NCBI GenBank assembly: GCA_050251715.1
Contig: JBFWMG010000019.1
Coordinates: 1-64,000, forward strand
Source: JBFWMG01 sp050251715
Lineage (GTDB): Bacteria > Desulfobacterota > Desulfovibrionia > Desulfovibrionales > Desulfovibrionaceae
Length of the DNA stretch: 64,000 nucleotides
Direction: 5' to 3'
Shown: one piece after another, positions 38,211-47,280 of the stretch
How positions within the stretch are numbered: the first letter of the stretch is position 1
Layout: every line of letters begins with the position of its first letter
Notes under the pieces: model-generated
Told to the model about the DNA's origin: nothing
Database searches by the model: none
The model's input: only the letters and a program-made list of their open reading frames with translations
Position numbers and translations under genes: made by a program

Positions 38211-40229
38211 CTACAGCTTGCCCACTTCGAGCTTGCCCGACCCGGGGTTGAAGTAGAGCGTGGAACGGGGGATGGGCTTGGAGACGCGGGTGACCGTGCC
38301 GAAAAAGTTGATGATGACGCCGGGATGCATCTTCACGAACACCTTGATGGTGGAGTTCATGGCCTTGCGCATCTCCTCGCGTTCCTTTTCTATGCTGGCC
38401 TCTATTTCCGCCAGTTCGTGCTCGCACCGGATGCGCGCCTTGAGCAGCTCGGCCACGGCGGCGCGTTTTTCAGGTATCGCCTTGAGCAGGATGTCCTTGG
38501 GCGAGCCTTTGCCGATGGCCGTGAAAATCTTCTGGAGCATGAAGTCGAGTTTCTTTTTCCGGGCGTATTTCTCTTCGTCCGTCTCGCGTTCCATGCCCAG
38601 GTGCAGGGTGGTTTCCACCCCCATTTCCGACCCTATCTCATTGGCGATGATGCCTTCCCCGGCGCGGATGGTGCTGCCCACGATCTTGCCCCGGCCCCGG
38701 CGGGCGATGAACTTCTTGCGCGCGAAGATGATGCTGTTGTTGGTCTCGTGGGCGATGTTCACGTCGCCCTGGGCCTCGATGACGGCGTTCTTGCAGAACA
38801 GGGCGGACACGCCGCCCTGGGTGGATATCTTGCCGCCCCGGTCCATGATGATGCCGCCCCTGACCTCGATGTCGCCGCCCGCCTTGACGATGGCGCTTTC
38901 AATGACCTCGTCCACAAGGATGTTGTTGGGGCATTCCACGCTGAAGCCGGACAGGACGGAGCCGCGCACGTGGACAGAGCCTTTTTCCAGGGACAGGTTG
39001 CCAATGGAGTAATCCACATCGCCCTTGGTGGTGAAGACCTCGGTCACCGCCAGGTTGTTGTCGATGAAGAAGACCATGCCGTTGTCCGCGGCGCGCAGTT
39101 CGGTGCCGTCCTCGGACGTGACGATGTTGTCGCCCACATTGAGGAGAAAGGGGATGCCGTCGCGGGCCGGTATGATCCTGCTGAAGACGTCGCGGCCCGG
39201 TGTGCCGGGCGTCGGGGGGATGAGGCGGCCGAGCAGGGTGTCCTGTTGCACGGATTTGACCACGCCACGGGCGCGGAAGTCGATGCGGTCGCCGTCGGTC
39301 GAGAGCCCCACCTCGCTGCGGTCGTCCTCGTACAGCATGTCGAACCAGCCGTCCTGGCCGTTTTTGGGCTTGATGCCCCGGCAGATGAGCACGTCCTTGA
39401 CCGGTTCGCCCGTTTGCTGCGCCTCGGCCAGGGCCGAGGCAAAGGCGTTGCCGTCCAGGGGTTCGGACACGTTCAGCGCGGCCATGGCGTCCAGCATGCG
39501 TTCGTGGGTGATGGGCCTGCCCATGTGGTCCGAGGCGTATATGGTCGCGGTAACGCGCATGACATCCGGGCTGACGTGGATCAGCGGTTTGACGCTGACT
39601 TCCTGGTCGTCGAGGAGCACCAGGCCGTAGGTCTCGGAGCGGATGGCCAGGGACACCTTGTCGATGTGGCAGTGCGCCTCTTCCGGGAACACGATGTCCC
39701 GGCCCTTGTCCTTGCCCTCAAAGGGGATCTTCTTGCCGTCCAGGGTGATGCCGAAGCGCGCGCCCTGGGCGGGCACCAGCGAACCGAGGGAGTCGCCGGG
39801 AAAAATGGGGAGGTTCCAGTCGCTTTTGGTTTCGATGCGGGCGTCGGTGGCGCGTTGGGGAGCGATGCCACGGGCGATGACGGCGTTCGGGATGTCGCGT
39901 CCATCGGCCATGTCGCGCACGACCTGCTTGATGCGTTCGGCGTCGGGCGGGACACGCACACCCGCGTTGACCAGAGCCCGTTCGATGCCCGCAACGGAAA
40001 TGGGGCGGCCCTTGCCCTTGGCGGGCAGGCCGCTCAGCGTGGCGGCCATCATATCTTCGGCGACGTCGAGTTCGATTTCCGCGTCGCAGTTTTCGGGCTC
40101 GGCGTGGAACAGGCCGTTGCCGGCATCGGTCACGGTGATGGCCTCGGGGGGAACCTCAAGTTGCTCGGAGGCAAGTTGGCGGGCCTGCTCGGCGTTGGCG
40201 GCGGCAAATTCGATGACACGCAAGCGCAT
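38211..40229 (-). CDS. FapA-family (DUF342) polymerising cytoplasmic protein
   Basis: About 672 residues. The N-terminal VIEFAAANAEQARQLASEQL resembles the Jag-N/KOW-like small domain found ahead of FapA proteins. The middle and C-terminal parts form a right-handed beta-helix of repeated short strands (GNLSLEKGSVHVRGSVLSG, then EVRGGIIMD and similar turns), followed by a coiled-coil (about 585-640). FapA-type proteins polymerise and have been linked to cell shape and membrane localisation of signalling proteins. The ATG at 40229 is chosen because CAAGGA lies nine bases upstream; a GTG at 40253 is possible. Confidence 0.85.
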   Translation of the reverse strand: MRLRVIEFAAANAEQARQLASEQLEVPPEAITVTDAGNGLFHAEPENCDAEIELDVAEDMMAATLSGLPAKGKGRPISVAGIERALVNAGVRVPPDAERIKQVVRDMADGRDIPNAVIARGIAPQRATDARIETKSDWNLPIFPGDSLGSLVPAQGARFGITLDGKKIPFEGKDKGRDIVFPEEAHCHIDKVSLAIRSETYGLVLLDDQEVSVKPLIHVSPDVMRVTATIYASDHMGRPITHERMLDAMAALNVSEPLDGNAFASALAEAQQTGEPVKDVLICRGIKPKNGQDGWFDMLYEDDRSEVGLSTDGDRIDFRARGVVKSVQQDTLLGRLIPPTPGTPGRDVFSRIIPARDGIPFLLNVGDNIVTSEDGTELRAADNGMVFFIDNNLAVTEVFTTKGDVDYSIGNLSLEKGSVHVRGSVLSGFSVECPNNILVDEVIESAIVKAGGDIEVRGGIIMDRGGKISTQGGVSALFCKNAVIEAQGDVNIAHETNNSIIFARKKFIARRGRGKIVGSTIRAGEGIIANEIGSEMGVETTLHLGMERETDEEKYARKKKLDFMLQKIFTAIGKGSPKDILLKAIPEKRAAVAELLKARIRCEHELAEIEASIEKEREEMRKAMNSTIKVFVKMHPGVIINFFGTVTRVSKPIPRSTLYFNPGSGKLEVGKL

Positions 40230-40470
40230 GCGCAACAATCCTTGAGGCCGCACGACGCGACCCGAATCAGATCAAACGATGAATGGCCCCTCCCCCCCCG
40301 GGGTGGCAGGTCATACCCGGAAACGCCGACGGCATGAACACGATTCTGCGAAGCAGATAGTAGTGGTTACCGCATGCTTCCCATTTTTTCAATGACAAAA
40401 GGCGGCCAGTTACGGCATGATTGCAAAAATGGCGGCAACGCACACACAACGGACGCAACAGGAGTCGTAA

Positions 40471-40725
40471 ATGCCTTATATCACACAAGACAGACGCGCC
40501 GTGTTTGACCCTTTTCTTGAGGAATTGGCACGGGAAGTGAATTCCGGCGGGGAGCTGAATTATTGTCTCTACAAATTGTCGTGTTTGCTGATCGACCGTA
40601 TTGGCCCCAGCTATGACAAGCTCTCCATGTGTTCCAGCGCCATGGAGCATGCCAAGCTCGAATGGTACCGCAAGAAGCTGGCGCCTTACGAAGAGGTGAA
40701 GATCGCTGAAAACGGTGATATCTAA
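40471..40725 (+). CDS. small DUF6899-like protein
   Basis: 84 residues: MPYITQDRRAVFDPFLEEL, then LNYCLYKLSCLL and the ending AKLEWYRKKLAPYEEVKIAE. This matches the pattern of a small conserved family seen in both bacterial and phage genomes whose role is unknown. CAGGAG precedes the ATG. No phage gene is nearby. Confidence 0.8.
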   Translation: MPYITQDRRAVFDPFLEELAREVNSGGELNYCLYKLSCLLIDRIGPSYDKLSMCSSAMEHAKLEWYRKKLAPYEEVKIAENGDI

Positions 40726-40859
40726 GGGGCTGTCTCCGACGCAAGCCGTGTGGAGGACAGGTGACGCGGCCGGTTGCCGCTTGCGTGTTCCCATGGGGTG
40801 GTGTATAGTGCCACTACATGAAAAAGTTATGCTAACGTTGCGAAAAGAGGAGTAATCTT

Positions 40860-41318
40860 ATGGAAACAGCGCATGATAACGTACACCATATCAAAGGCGG
40901 CGCGGCAGGCGCGTGTGGCGCCGCTCCTTGTGCGGAGGAACCAATGAGCAAAACGTACCGCGACATGGGCAAGGTGTCTCTTTTCGTCTCTTTGCTGTCC
41001 GTCCTCTTGGTCGTCATCTTTTTCTTCGGCCTCAACCAGAACATCACGGGCGTGTCCGCCAAGGTGAAGGAGCTGGCTGCGGTTTCGGGGCAGCTTGAGC
41101 AGGTGAACGGCAAGCTCACCGCCCTGGAGGAACGCGTGGCCACCTTTGACGCCCTGCCCCAAAAGGCCAAGCGCATGATGTACGCCACCATGCTGCTGGA
41201 ACTGGCCCAGCGCGTGGCGAATCTGTCCGCCACTGCCGACAGCGAGGAGCAGGCGACCAAGCTGGCCGAGGCCATGAAGCTTATCCAGGAAGTGCAAGCC
41301 CAATACGACGCGCCATAG
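40860..41318 (+). CDS. single-pass membrane protein with coiled coil
   Basis: 152 residues. One membrane segment (about 39-60, VSLFVSLLSVLLVVIFFFGL) is followed by a periplasmic coiled coil (about 68-100) and a helical tail. No known domain was recognised. Two starts are plausible: ATG at 40860 with AGAGGAG at good spacing, and ATG at 40944 with GGAGGAA. The longer form adds a His, Gly, Ala and Cys-rich N-terminus (HHIKGGAAGACGAAPC). Monocistronic, followed by a bidirectional terminator. Confidence 0.75.
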   Translation: METAHDNVHHIKGGAAGACGAAPCAEEPMSKTYRDMGKVSLFVSLLSVLLVVIFFFGLNQNITGVSAKVKELAAVSGQLEQVNGKLTALEERVATFDALPQKAKRMMYATMLLELAQRVANLSATADSEEQATKLAEAMKLIQEVQAQYDAP

Positions 41319-41340
41319 CCGCGTTGCCGCGTGAAATGAA

Positions 41341-41364
41341 AAGCCCCGCCAGTCGGCGGGGCTT
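41341..41364. terminator. terminator hairpin, copy 1
   Basis: AAGCCCCGCC-AGTC-GGCGGGGCTT. It directly precedes an inverted-repeat element whose other side carries an almost identical hairpin at 41569-41592. It terminates the coiled-coil membrane gene on the plus strand and, with the second copy, glpX on the minus strand. Confidence 0.8.
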
Positions 41365-41542
41365 CAGGCTGCTGATAAACCGCCATCTGCTTCGTTGCTG
41401 CAAAAAGCGCAGACCCTCACGTATGTCTAGATACAGCTCTGCTCTCGATAGCTGTAAGGCTCGTAGACTCGCCTAACAGCTAGTCGGTCTTCGGGCCTGC
41501 GCTTTTTTTGCGCCTCGCATCTGACGATTTCTCAACAGCCTG
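41365..41542. mobile_element. 178-bp inverted-repeat element (second family)
   Basis: The ends are imperfect inverted repeats of about 45 bp: left AGGCTGCTGATAAACCGCCA, right complement AGGCTGTTGAGAAATCGTCA, both continuing to a (C)AAAAA-AGCGCAG block. The centre has no coding capacity. The structure is that of a MITE-like or extragenic palindromic element. It lies between two copies of the same terminator hairpin. Confidence 0.65.
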
Positions 41543-41568
41543 CCAGATTGAACTTTGTCAGCAATTTG

Positions 41569-41598
41569 AAGCCCCGCCGGACGGCGGGGCTTTTTTTT
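41569..41598. terminator. terminator hairpin, copy 2, with T-run
   Basis: AAGCCCCGCC-GGAC-GGCGGGGCTT followed by further T. Same hairpin as at 41341-41364 apart from the loop. Functions as the plus-strand end after the inserted element and may also act on glpX transcripts. Confidence 0.85.
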
Positions 41599-41654
41599 GT
41601 GTCGCAGAGTCCGAACCCGGCGGGGGCGGACAGGCGGGGAGCCCGGGCGGGCGG

Positions 41655-42653
41655 CTAGCCCTCGCCGCGTTGCTGGTACGCCAGCGAACTGAACTGCATG
41701 AGCCACTCCAGGTTGTGGTGCGACTCCAGATAACGGAAGGTGCCGGTCTTGCCGCGCATGGCCAGCGAGTGGGTGATGGCCCCGTGGCGCGTGTAGGTGA
41801 CGCCGGGCAGGAACGTGCCGCCCGACAGGCCCGTGGCCGCGAAAAACACGTTGTCGTCGCGCACCAGGCTTTCCACCGTGAGGATTGCCTTCAGATCCAT
41901 GCCCTCGTCAAGGAGCCGGTTCCTTTCCGCCTCGGACTGGGGATCGAGCCGGGCCAGCAGCTGCCCGCCCAGCCCCCGGATGGCGCAGGCGGAGATGACG
42001 CCCTCGGGCGTGCCGCCCGTGCCGATCATCATGTCCACTTCCGAGCGCGGATCAACGGCCATGAGTGAGCCCGCCACGTCGCCGTCGGTGTGCAGCTGGA
42101 TGCGCGCGCCCGCCGCGCGGATTTCGCGGATCAGGTTCTGGTGCCGGGGTTTGTCCAGCACGAACACGATGAGGTCTTCCACGTCCTTGTCCAGAGCCTG
42201 GGCCACCTTGGTCAGATTGTCGGCCACAGGGGCGTCCAGGTCCACCACGTCGCGCGCCTGGGGCGGCACGGCGATTTTTTGCATGTAGTAGCTGGAGCCG
42301 GGGTGGAACATGGTGCCGGCCGGCGCCGCGCCCACCACGGCAATGGCGTTGGGGCGGCCAAAGGCGAGCAGGTTGGTGCCCTCCACCGGATCCACGGCGA
42401 TGTCGAGATTGGGGCCAAGGCCGGTGCCCACGCGCTCGCCGTTGTAGAGCATGGGGGCTTCGTCCTTTTCGCCCTCGCCGATGACCACGGTGCCGCAGAT
42501 GTTCATGGAGTTGAAGGACAGGCGCATGGCGTCGACGGCGGCCTGGTCTCCGGCGTTCTTGTCGCCCTTGCCCAGCCAGCGTGCGGCGGACAACGCGGCG
42601 GCTTCCGTGACGCGGACGAGGTCGAGGGCCAGATTTTTCTCGGGAGCTTCCAT
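41655..42653 (-). CDS. glpX: fructose-1,6-bisphosphatase class II
   Basis: 332 residues. Hydrolyses fructose-1,6-bisphosphate in gluconeogenesis. GlpX signatures: IGEGEKDEAPMLYNGE, the metal site VDPVEGTN, TDGDVAGS and GTGGTPEGV, all intact. GGAGGAAG precedes the ATG. Last gene of a minus-strand run with rpiB 27 bp upstream, linking sugar-phosphate enzymes. Confidence 0.96.
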   Translation of the reverse strand: MEAPEKNLALDLVRVTEAAALSAARWLGKGDKNAGDQAAVDAMRLSFNSMNICGTVVIGEGEKDEAPMLYNGERVGTGLGPNLDIAVDPVEGTNLLAFGRPNAIAVVGAAPAGTMFHPGSSYYMQKIAVPPQARDVVDLDAPVADNLTKVAQALDKDVEDLIVFVLDKPRHQNLIREIRAAGARIQLHTDGDVAGSLMAVDPRSEVDMMIGTGGTPEGVISACAIRGLGGQLLARLDPQSEAERNRLLDEGMDLKAILTVESLVRDDNVFFAATGLSGGTFLPGVTYTRHGAITHSLAMRGKTGTFRYLESHHNLEWLMQFSSLAYQQRGEG

Positions 42654-42680
42654 TGCTTCCTCCGGGTGCGGGTATGACGG

Positions 42681-43127
42681 CTAGGGCTGATTCGCGGCAT
42701 CGAACAGGTCGATGCGGCGCTGGTGGCGGCCACCTTCGAAATCCGTGGCCATGAAGACATCGGCGATGGAGGCGGCAAGGCCGGGGCCGACAACGCGCTC
42801 GCCCAGGCACAGCACGTTGGCGTTGTTGTGCAGCCGGGTCATGCGCGCCAGGTATTCATTGGTGCACAACGCGGCGCGGATGCCCGCCACCCGGTTGGCG
42901 GCCATGGACATGCCGATGCCCGTGCCGCAGACAAGGATGCCGAGGGCGCTCTCCTTGAGCACCCGCTCGCAGACCTTGTGGGCGAAGACCGGATAGTCGC
43001 AGCTGGTGGCTGTTTCCGGCCCCAGGTCGGTGACCGTGTGGCCTGCGGCCAGCAGATGTGCCTTGACGGTTTCCTTGAGGGCGAATCCCGCGTGGTCCGA
43101 GCCGATGATGATGGTGCGTTTTGTCAT
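42681..43127 (-). CDS. rpiB: ribose-5-phosphate isomerase B
   Basis: 148 residues. Interconverts ribose-5-phosphate and ribulose-5-phosphate. Seen: IIGSDHAGFALKE, DLGPET, CDYPVFAHKV, the catalytic cysteine region GILVCGTGIGMSMAANRV and NVLCLGERV. Typical length. It overlaps nothing and is tightly spaced between an unknown gene and glpX. Confidence 0.96.
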   Translation of the reverse strand: MTKRTIIIGSDHAGFALKETVKAHLLAAGHTVTDLGPETATSCDYPVFAHKVCERVLKESALGILVCGTGIGMSMAANRVAGIRAALCTNEYLARMTRLHNNANVLCLGERVVGPGLAASIADVFMATDFEGGRHQRRIDLFDAANQP

Positions 43128-43145
43128 GGCGGTGTGGGTTGGAGG

Positions 43146-43580
43146 TTAGATGCCGAGGGAATCCCGTTGCCGTTGCAGATGCGCGGTGCGTGAGGTGTCG
43201 CGTTCCTGTTCGAGAAAGGCGATTTCGTCGCGCAGGAAACGGATTTGCTTGCGGGTGATGTCCGTGTCCGCGTCCGGGGCGGGCAGGGCGTCTCCCATGT
43301 CCGGAACGGACGGGCCGCTGGCCTTCTGGTCGGACGGGCTCCCCGCGTCCAGGGCGTCTGCGGCCCAGTGGCCGAGCAGGGCGTATTCCGTTTCGAGCCT
43401 GCGCCGCAGTTGGCGCAGCTCGAAGGTGCGCAGGGCGCGGATGAGCAGCCAGGAAATCTCGCCGCCCAGCACCTTGAGGCCGAAAAGGAAATTGCTCACG
43501 ATGTTGGCGGTGCGCGCCCTTGCGGGGGCGTCGTCCGGCGTGCGGCCGCCTGTCTCGTTGGTGGCGCTGTTCTGGGTCAT
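43146..43580 (-). CDS. uncharacterised protein with charged helices
   Basis: 144 residues, not recognised. After a polar N-terminus a hydrophobic/amphipathic stretch (NIVSNFLFGLKVLGGEISWLLIRAL) may contact the membrane, then a long coiled region (TFELRQLRRRLETEYALLGH) and a low-complexity linker lead to a second coiled coil (RKQIRFLRDEIAFLEQERD). GAGG precedes the ATG. It lies 18 bp upstream of rpiB and 55 bp downstream of the LolB-like gene in the same minus-strand operon. Confidence 0.75.
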   Translation of the reverse strand: MTQNSATNETGGRTPDDAPARARTANIVSNFLFGLKVLGGEISWLLIRALRTFELRQLRRRLETEYALLGHWAADALDAGSPSDQKASGPSVPDMGDALPAPDADTDITRKQIRFLRDEIAFLEQERDTSRTAHLQRQRDSLGI

Positions 43581-43635
43581 GGCGTTGCCTCGTGGTTGTG
43601 GATGCGCCGTCCCGCCATGGCGGGCGAAACGTGAC

Positions 43636-44475
43636 TCAGTTGAAAAGGCCGGGGATGCGTTCAAGCCGCGTTCCGGGCGGCAATGGCAGCGCAAGCGCCT
43701 CATCCGGCCATGGCGTGGCCCGCAGGGCCAGTTCCTTCACCGCCAGCAGCGCCTTGTCGCCCGAGGGCATGGTCAGCGTCATGCGGTCGGGCGGGAAAAA
43801 ACGGCCCTCGCCCACGGTGTTGTGGCCAAAAAATTCCAGTGTCCAACGGTGGGATGCCGGTCCTTCCCAGCGCAGGGGGCGGCCTTCGAAATCCAGCACC
43901 ACCAGGGAGACTGGCGCCGTGTTGCCAAGGTCATACGCGAACCCTTGGCCGGGAACAAGCCTTGTCCCGGCAAAGGCCGCAGGCAAAAGCGGCATGTTTT
44001 CCGGCCCATGCGCTTCCCACAGGCCGCCCGTGGCCAGCCGGGCCAGCACCGGCAGCCCAAAGGGCAGGCGCAGGCCAAAGGCTCCCAGGCCCGCGCGGCT
44101 GTCCGGGGCCAGATAGGCAATGGACCGGTCGGGTACGTAGGCCGTGAAACCGGAGCCGGTTTCCTCGAACAGGGCGACCGTGGCGCCGATGCCCGCCCGC
44201 AGGTCCAGGCGCAGGGGCAGGTCCGTGCCGCCCCACAGGCGCAGCACCACGCGGCGGCTCTGGGCCTTGCCCGCGTAATTGCAGCTGGCGGTCAGGGCGA
44301 ATCCTTGCACCGTGGCGTTTTCCGCCATGCGGCGGAAGGTGTTCCAGGCCGCGTGGGCCGCCGCCATGTCCACGGGTTCGCCGGGGGGCTGCACGGGCCG
44401 CGCACAGCCTCCGGCCAACGCCGCAAGCAGCAGCAACGTGGCGAGACGCGGCCATGCCGCGCGCGCCATGGCCAT
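43636..44475 (-). CDS. outer-membrane lipoprotein, LolB-like
   Basis: 279 residues with a lipoprotein signal peptide and lipobox LAGGC (cysteine near residue 24). The body is beta-rich with NATVQGFALTASCNYAG, VVLRLWGG, GSGFTAYVPDRSIAYL and FEGRPLRWEG, consistent with the LolA/LolB-type fold; the exact family is uncertain. It would sit in the outer or inner membrane and may accept lipoproteins. The ATG at 44475 overlaps the TAA of the TPR gene, giving translational coupling. Confidence 0.72.
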   Translation of the reverse strand: MAMARAAWPRLATLLLLAALAGGCARPVQPPGEPVDMAAAHAAWNTFRRMAENATVQGFALTASCNYAGKAQSRRVVLRLWGGTDLPLRLDLRAGIGATVALFEETGSGFTAYVPDRSIAYLAPDSRAGLGAFGLRLPFGLPVLARLATGGLWEAHGPENMPLLPAAFAGTRLVPGQGFAYDLGNTAPVSLVVLDFEGRPLRWEGPASHRWTLEFFGHNTVGEGRFFPPDRMTLTMPSGDKALLAVKELALRATPWPDEALALPLPPGTRLERIPGLFN

Positions 44476-46238
44476 TACAGCGCCTTGAGTTTCTGTTTGA
44501 CGGCGTCGGCGTCGCGCACGCCCATGTCCAGCGCCTTGCGATAGCCCTTGCGTGCGTTGGGCACATCCTTGCGCGCGGCGGCGATGTCGCCGAAATGCTC
44601 CCAGATGATGGGGTCGCGGCCCGTTTCCACGGCCAGGTTGATTTCGCGCCACGCGTCGTCGAGCTTGCCCATGCGGAAGTAGACCCAGGCCAGGGAGTCG
44701 AGGATGTAGCCGTTGTCTGGTTTGAGCCGCGTCGCGGTCTGCACCAGCACCAGCGCCCGTTTCAGGTCGCGGTTCAGGTCGGCCAGGGTGTAGCCCACGT
44801 AGTTGAGGGCGTCGGCGTGCTCGGGGTCGAGCCCGATGATCTTTTCCATGACCGCGAGGCTTTCTTCCTGCTTGGATTGCTTGTCCAGATTGATGCCGAG
44901 CTGGTACAGCAGGCTGGTTTCGTCGGGCCATTTGGCCACGGCGGTTTCCAGTATGGCCTGGGCCTTTGCCAGGTCGCCGCGCGCTTCGAGGATCTCGGCT
45001 TCCAGGATGCTGAAGTCGCTTTCATCGGGATAGCGCTTCTGGCCCAGCTGGGCCATGACGAGCGCCTCGTCGTCGCGGCCCAGCTCGTGCAGCAGGTGGC
45101 TGCGAAAGCGCAGGGCGCGGTCGAAGTAGCTGCTCGTGTCGGGAATCTTTTCCAGAAGCTTCAGGGACGCGGCAGGGTTCTTGTCGCCCTCGTAGGCCAC
45201 CAGCGCCAGATAGAAGTAGACTTCCTTGTTGGGGCTTTGCCGGTTGATGAGGGAGGTGAAGATGGTGCGCGCCTGGTCGTAGAAGCCGTTGTCCAGGAAC
45301 GAGGTGCCGGCCTGAAGGTAGAAGCTCGTCTCCTTGGGCCCCTGGGCGACCAGGGCGACGGCCCGGTCGGGATTGTTGAGCTTGAGGTTCAGGTCGATGA
45401 GCCGCACCCAGATGTCCTGGTCCACCTCGCCGCTGTCGTCGCCGGACAGCTCCAGGATGCGGGAATAGGCGGTTTCCGCGGCGGCGAAGTCCTTGTCCTG
45501 CTCGTACATGTAGGCCAGTTCGGCCCATGCCTCCAGGGAGCGGGAGTCCTTGTCCAGCGACGCGCGCAGCGCCTCCACGGCCTGTTTGCGCAGGCCGAGG
45601 CCGGAGTAGGCGCGGGCCATGTAGTAGAGCGCCTCGGCCCCGCGTTCCTTTTTGGGGATGGCCTTGATGGTGTCCAGCGCCTCGGCGTAGCGCTCATGTT
45701 GCAGGTACATGGAGGCGAGTTGCAACCGGGCTTCCATGGCGTTGGGATATTTGGTGATGTAGGCCTGCAACGTCACGGCGGCGTCGCCGATGCGCTTTTC
45801 GGCCAGATAGGTCTGGGCCAGCAGAATGGTCAGGCCGAGATGGTCGGGGAAGATGGTGAGTCCCTGTTTGAGGATCTCGCGGGTGCGGGCGGCGTCGCCC
45901 TGCTGCCAGTAGTATTTGGCGGTTTCGTGGAAGATGTCCGGCGTGTCCGCCAGGGGCAGCAGCTTTTCCACGGCGGTGTCCACGGCGGTGGCGTTGGCCG
46001 CCTGCCGGGCGTCCTGGAACAGCAGGTAGTAGTAGGCGGCTTCGCCCTGGGGCGAAAATTCCCATGTGTGGGCGGGCGCGGCGTGTTGCGCGGGGCCGCA
46101 GGCCGCCAGGGCCAGGACGCAGGCCGCCAGGGCGGCGATGGCCGCCAGGCGCGCCGGGTGCGCAAGGCGGAAGACAGGGGCCGATGCGGACGTGGCGCCC
46201 GTGGGGCGGTGCAGGGGTGCCTGCGGGGTGTGGTTCAT
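44475..46238 (-). CDS. TPR-repeat lipoprotein
   Basis: 587 residues. N-terminal lipoprotein signal with lipobox LALAACG (cysteine near 47); preceded by an unusually long polar N-terminus, so the real start may be further in (for example near residue 25). From about 65 to the end it is almost entirely tetratricopeptide repeats (e.g. EALYYMARAYSGLGLRKQAVEAL). It is likely a periplasmic or outer-membrane assembly or scaffold protein and is coupled to the LolB-like gene, a pairing common in deltaproteobacteria. Confidence 0.88.
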   Translation of the reverse strand: MNHTPQAPLHRPTGATSASAPVFRLAHPARLAAIAALAACVLALAACGPAQHAAPAHTWEFSPQGEAAYYYLLFQDARQAANATAVDTAVEKLLPLADTPDIFHETAKYYWQQGDAARTREILKQGLTIFPDHLGLTILLAQTYLAEKRIGDAAVTLQAYITKYPNAMEARLQLASMYLQHERYAEALDTIKAIPKKERGAEALYYMARAYSGLGLRKQAVEALRASLDKDSRSLEAWAELAYMYEQDKDFAAAETAYSRILELSGDDSGEVDQDIWVRLIDLNLKLNNPDRAVALVAQGPKETSFYLQAGTSFLDNGFYDQARTIFTSLINRQSPNKEVYFYLALVAYEGDKNPAASLKLLEKIPDTSSYFDRALRFRSHLLHELGRDDEALVMAQLGQKRYPDESDFSILEAEILEARGDLAKAQAILETAVAKWPDETSLLYQLGINLDKQSKQEESLAVMEKIIGLDPEHADALNYVGYTLADLNRDLKRALVLVQTATRLKPDNGYILDSLAWVYFRMGKLDDAWREINLAVETGRDPIIWEHFGDIAAARKDVPNARKGYRKALDMGVRDADAVKQKLKAL

Positions 46239-46287
46239 GGCATGTTCCGCCGGGTGGCCCGGCTGTTTCGGAGCGTGTGGCTCCGGG

Positions 46288-47280
46288 TCATTCGGTGTGG
46301 CTTATCCAGTCCTGGGAAAAGTCGTCGATGCGTTCCGCCAGGTGGTCGCGTATTTTTTGCAACAGCCGGGTTTCGAGCTGGCGCACCCGCTCGCGGGTGA
46401 TGCCGTATTTCTCGCCTATCTCGCGCAGGGTGACGGGCTGGTCCGAGAGCAGGCGGTCATTGAGTATCTCCACTTCCTTCTCGTTGAGCAGGGGGATGAT
46501 GGTCTTCAGATGCTGGCGCACCTTCTTGGCGATTTCATCCTGCGCCAGGGAGTCCTCTATGCCTGGGCCGAGGGAGGGCAGAAAGTCCATGCGCGTGGTG
46601 TTGGACTCCACGCCCACGGTGGTGTCCAGGGACATGTCGGAGGCGTCGAGGCGCTGCTCCATTTCCCGTACCTGGTCCTCGGGCACGTTCAGGTTCTGGG
46701 ACAGGGTGGCGGTGTCGGCGTCGAACCCCAGGGATTGCAGGCGCTGCTTTTCCTTGTTCAGGTTGTAGAAGAGTTTGCGTTGCGCCTGGGTGGTGCCGAT
46801 CTTCACCAGCCGCCAATTGTCCATGATGTATTTGAGGATGTACGCCTTGATCCAGAACGCGGCGTAGTAGGAGAATTTGATGCCCTTTTCCGGGTCGAAT
46901 TTCTGCACCGCGCGCATGAGCCCCACGTTGCCTTCCTGGATGAGGTCCAGGTGGTTCTGCATCCAGCGGCGTTGGAAATCCATGGCGATCTTGACCACCA
47001 GGCGCAGGTGCGACGACACGAGGCGGAACGCGGCGTCGGAATCGCCCGTGTCGCGCACGCGCCGGGCCAGCGCCACCTCTTCGTCCGGATCGAGCAGGGG
47101 AAATGAACTGATTTCGCGCAGATAGATCTGGAGGGGGTCGGTCGCCGCGCCCCGGGAACGGGAGATGGGAAAGGACGCGGGCCGGGAGACGGGGGGCAGG
47201 CTGTGGCCAGCCTCCGCGCCGTCGGTTTCGGCGTCCGGCGTGGTATCGATTTCTGGTTCCAAGGGGTGTTTTTGATTCAT
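46288..47280 (-). CDS. rpoH: alternative sigma factor of the RpoH (sigma-32) type
   Basis: About 330 residues. Region 2 (VSSHLRLVVKIAMDFQRRWM, DLIQEGNVGLMRAVQKFDPE, and the 2.4 segment SYYAAFWIKAYILKYIMDNW), then the RpoH-box-like QRKLFYNLNKEK, and region 4 LREIGEKYGITRERVRQLE. Sigma-32-like, so heat-shock gene expression is the likely role. It heads a minus-strand run with the TPR and LolB-like lipoproteins, an unknown protein, rpiB and glpX. The start at MNQKHPLEPE lacks a strong Shine-Dalgarno; TTG at 47307 is an alternative. Confidence 0.88.
   Translation of the reverse strand: MNQKHPLEPEIDTTPDAETDGAEAGHSLPPVSRPASFPISRSRGAATDPLQIYLREISSFPLLDPDEEVALARRVRDTGDSDAAFRLVSSHLRLVVKIAMDFQRRWMQNHLDLIQEGNVGLMRAVQKFDPEKGIKFSYYAAFWIKAYILKYIMDNWRLVKIGTTQAQRKLFYNLNKEKQRLQSLGFDADTATLSQNLNVPEDQVREMEQRLDASDMSLDTTVGVESNTTRMDFLPSLGPGIEDSLAQDEIAKKVRQHLKTIIPLLNEKEVEILNDRLLSDQPVTLREIGEKYGITRERVRQLETRLLQKIRDHLAERIDDFSQDWISHTE

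Noticed and set aside
40471..40725. Phage remnant
   Set aside because: The small DUF6899-like gene occurs in phages and bacteria alike; no integrase, structural or lysis gene or attachment site is nearby.
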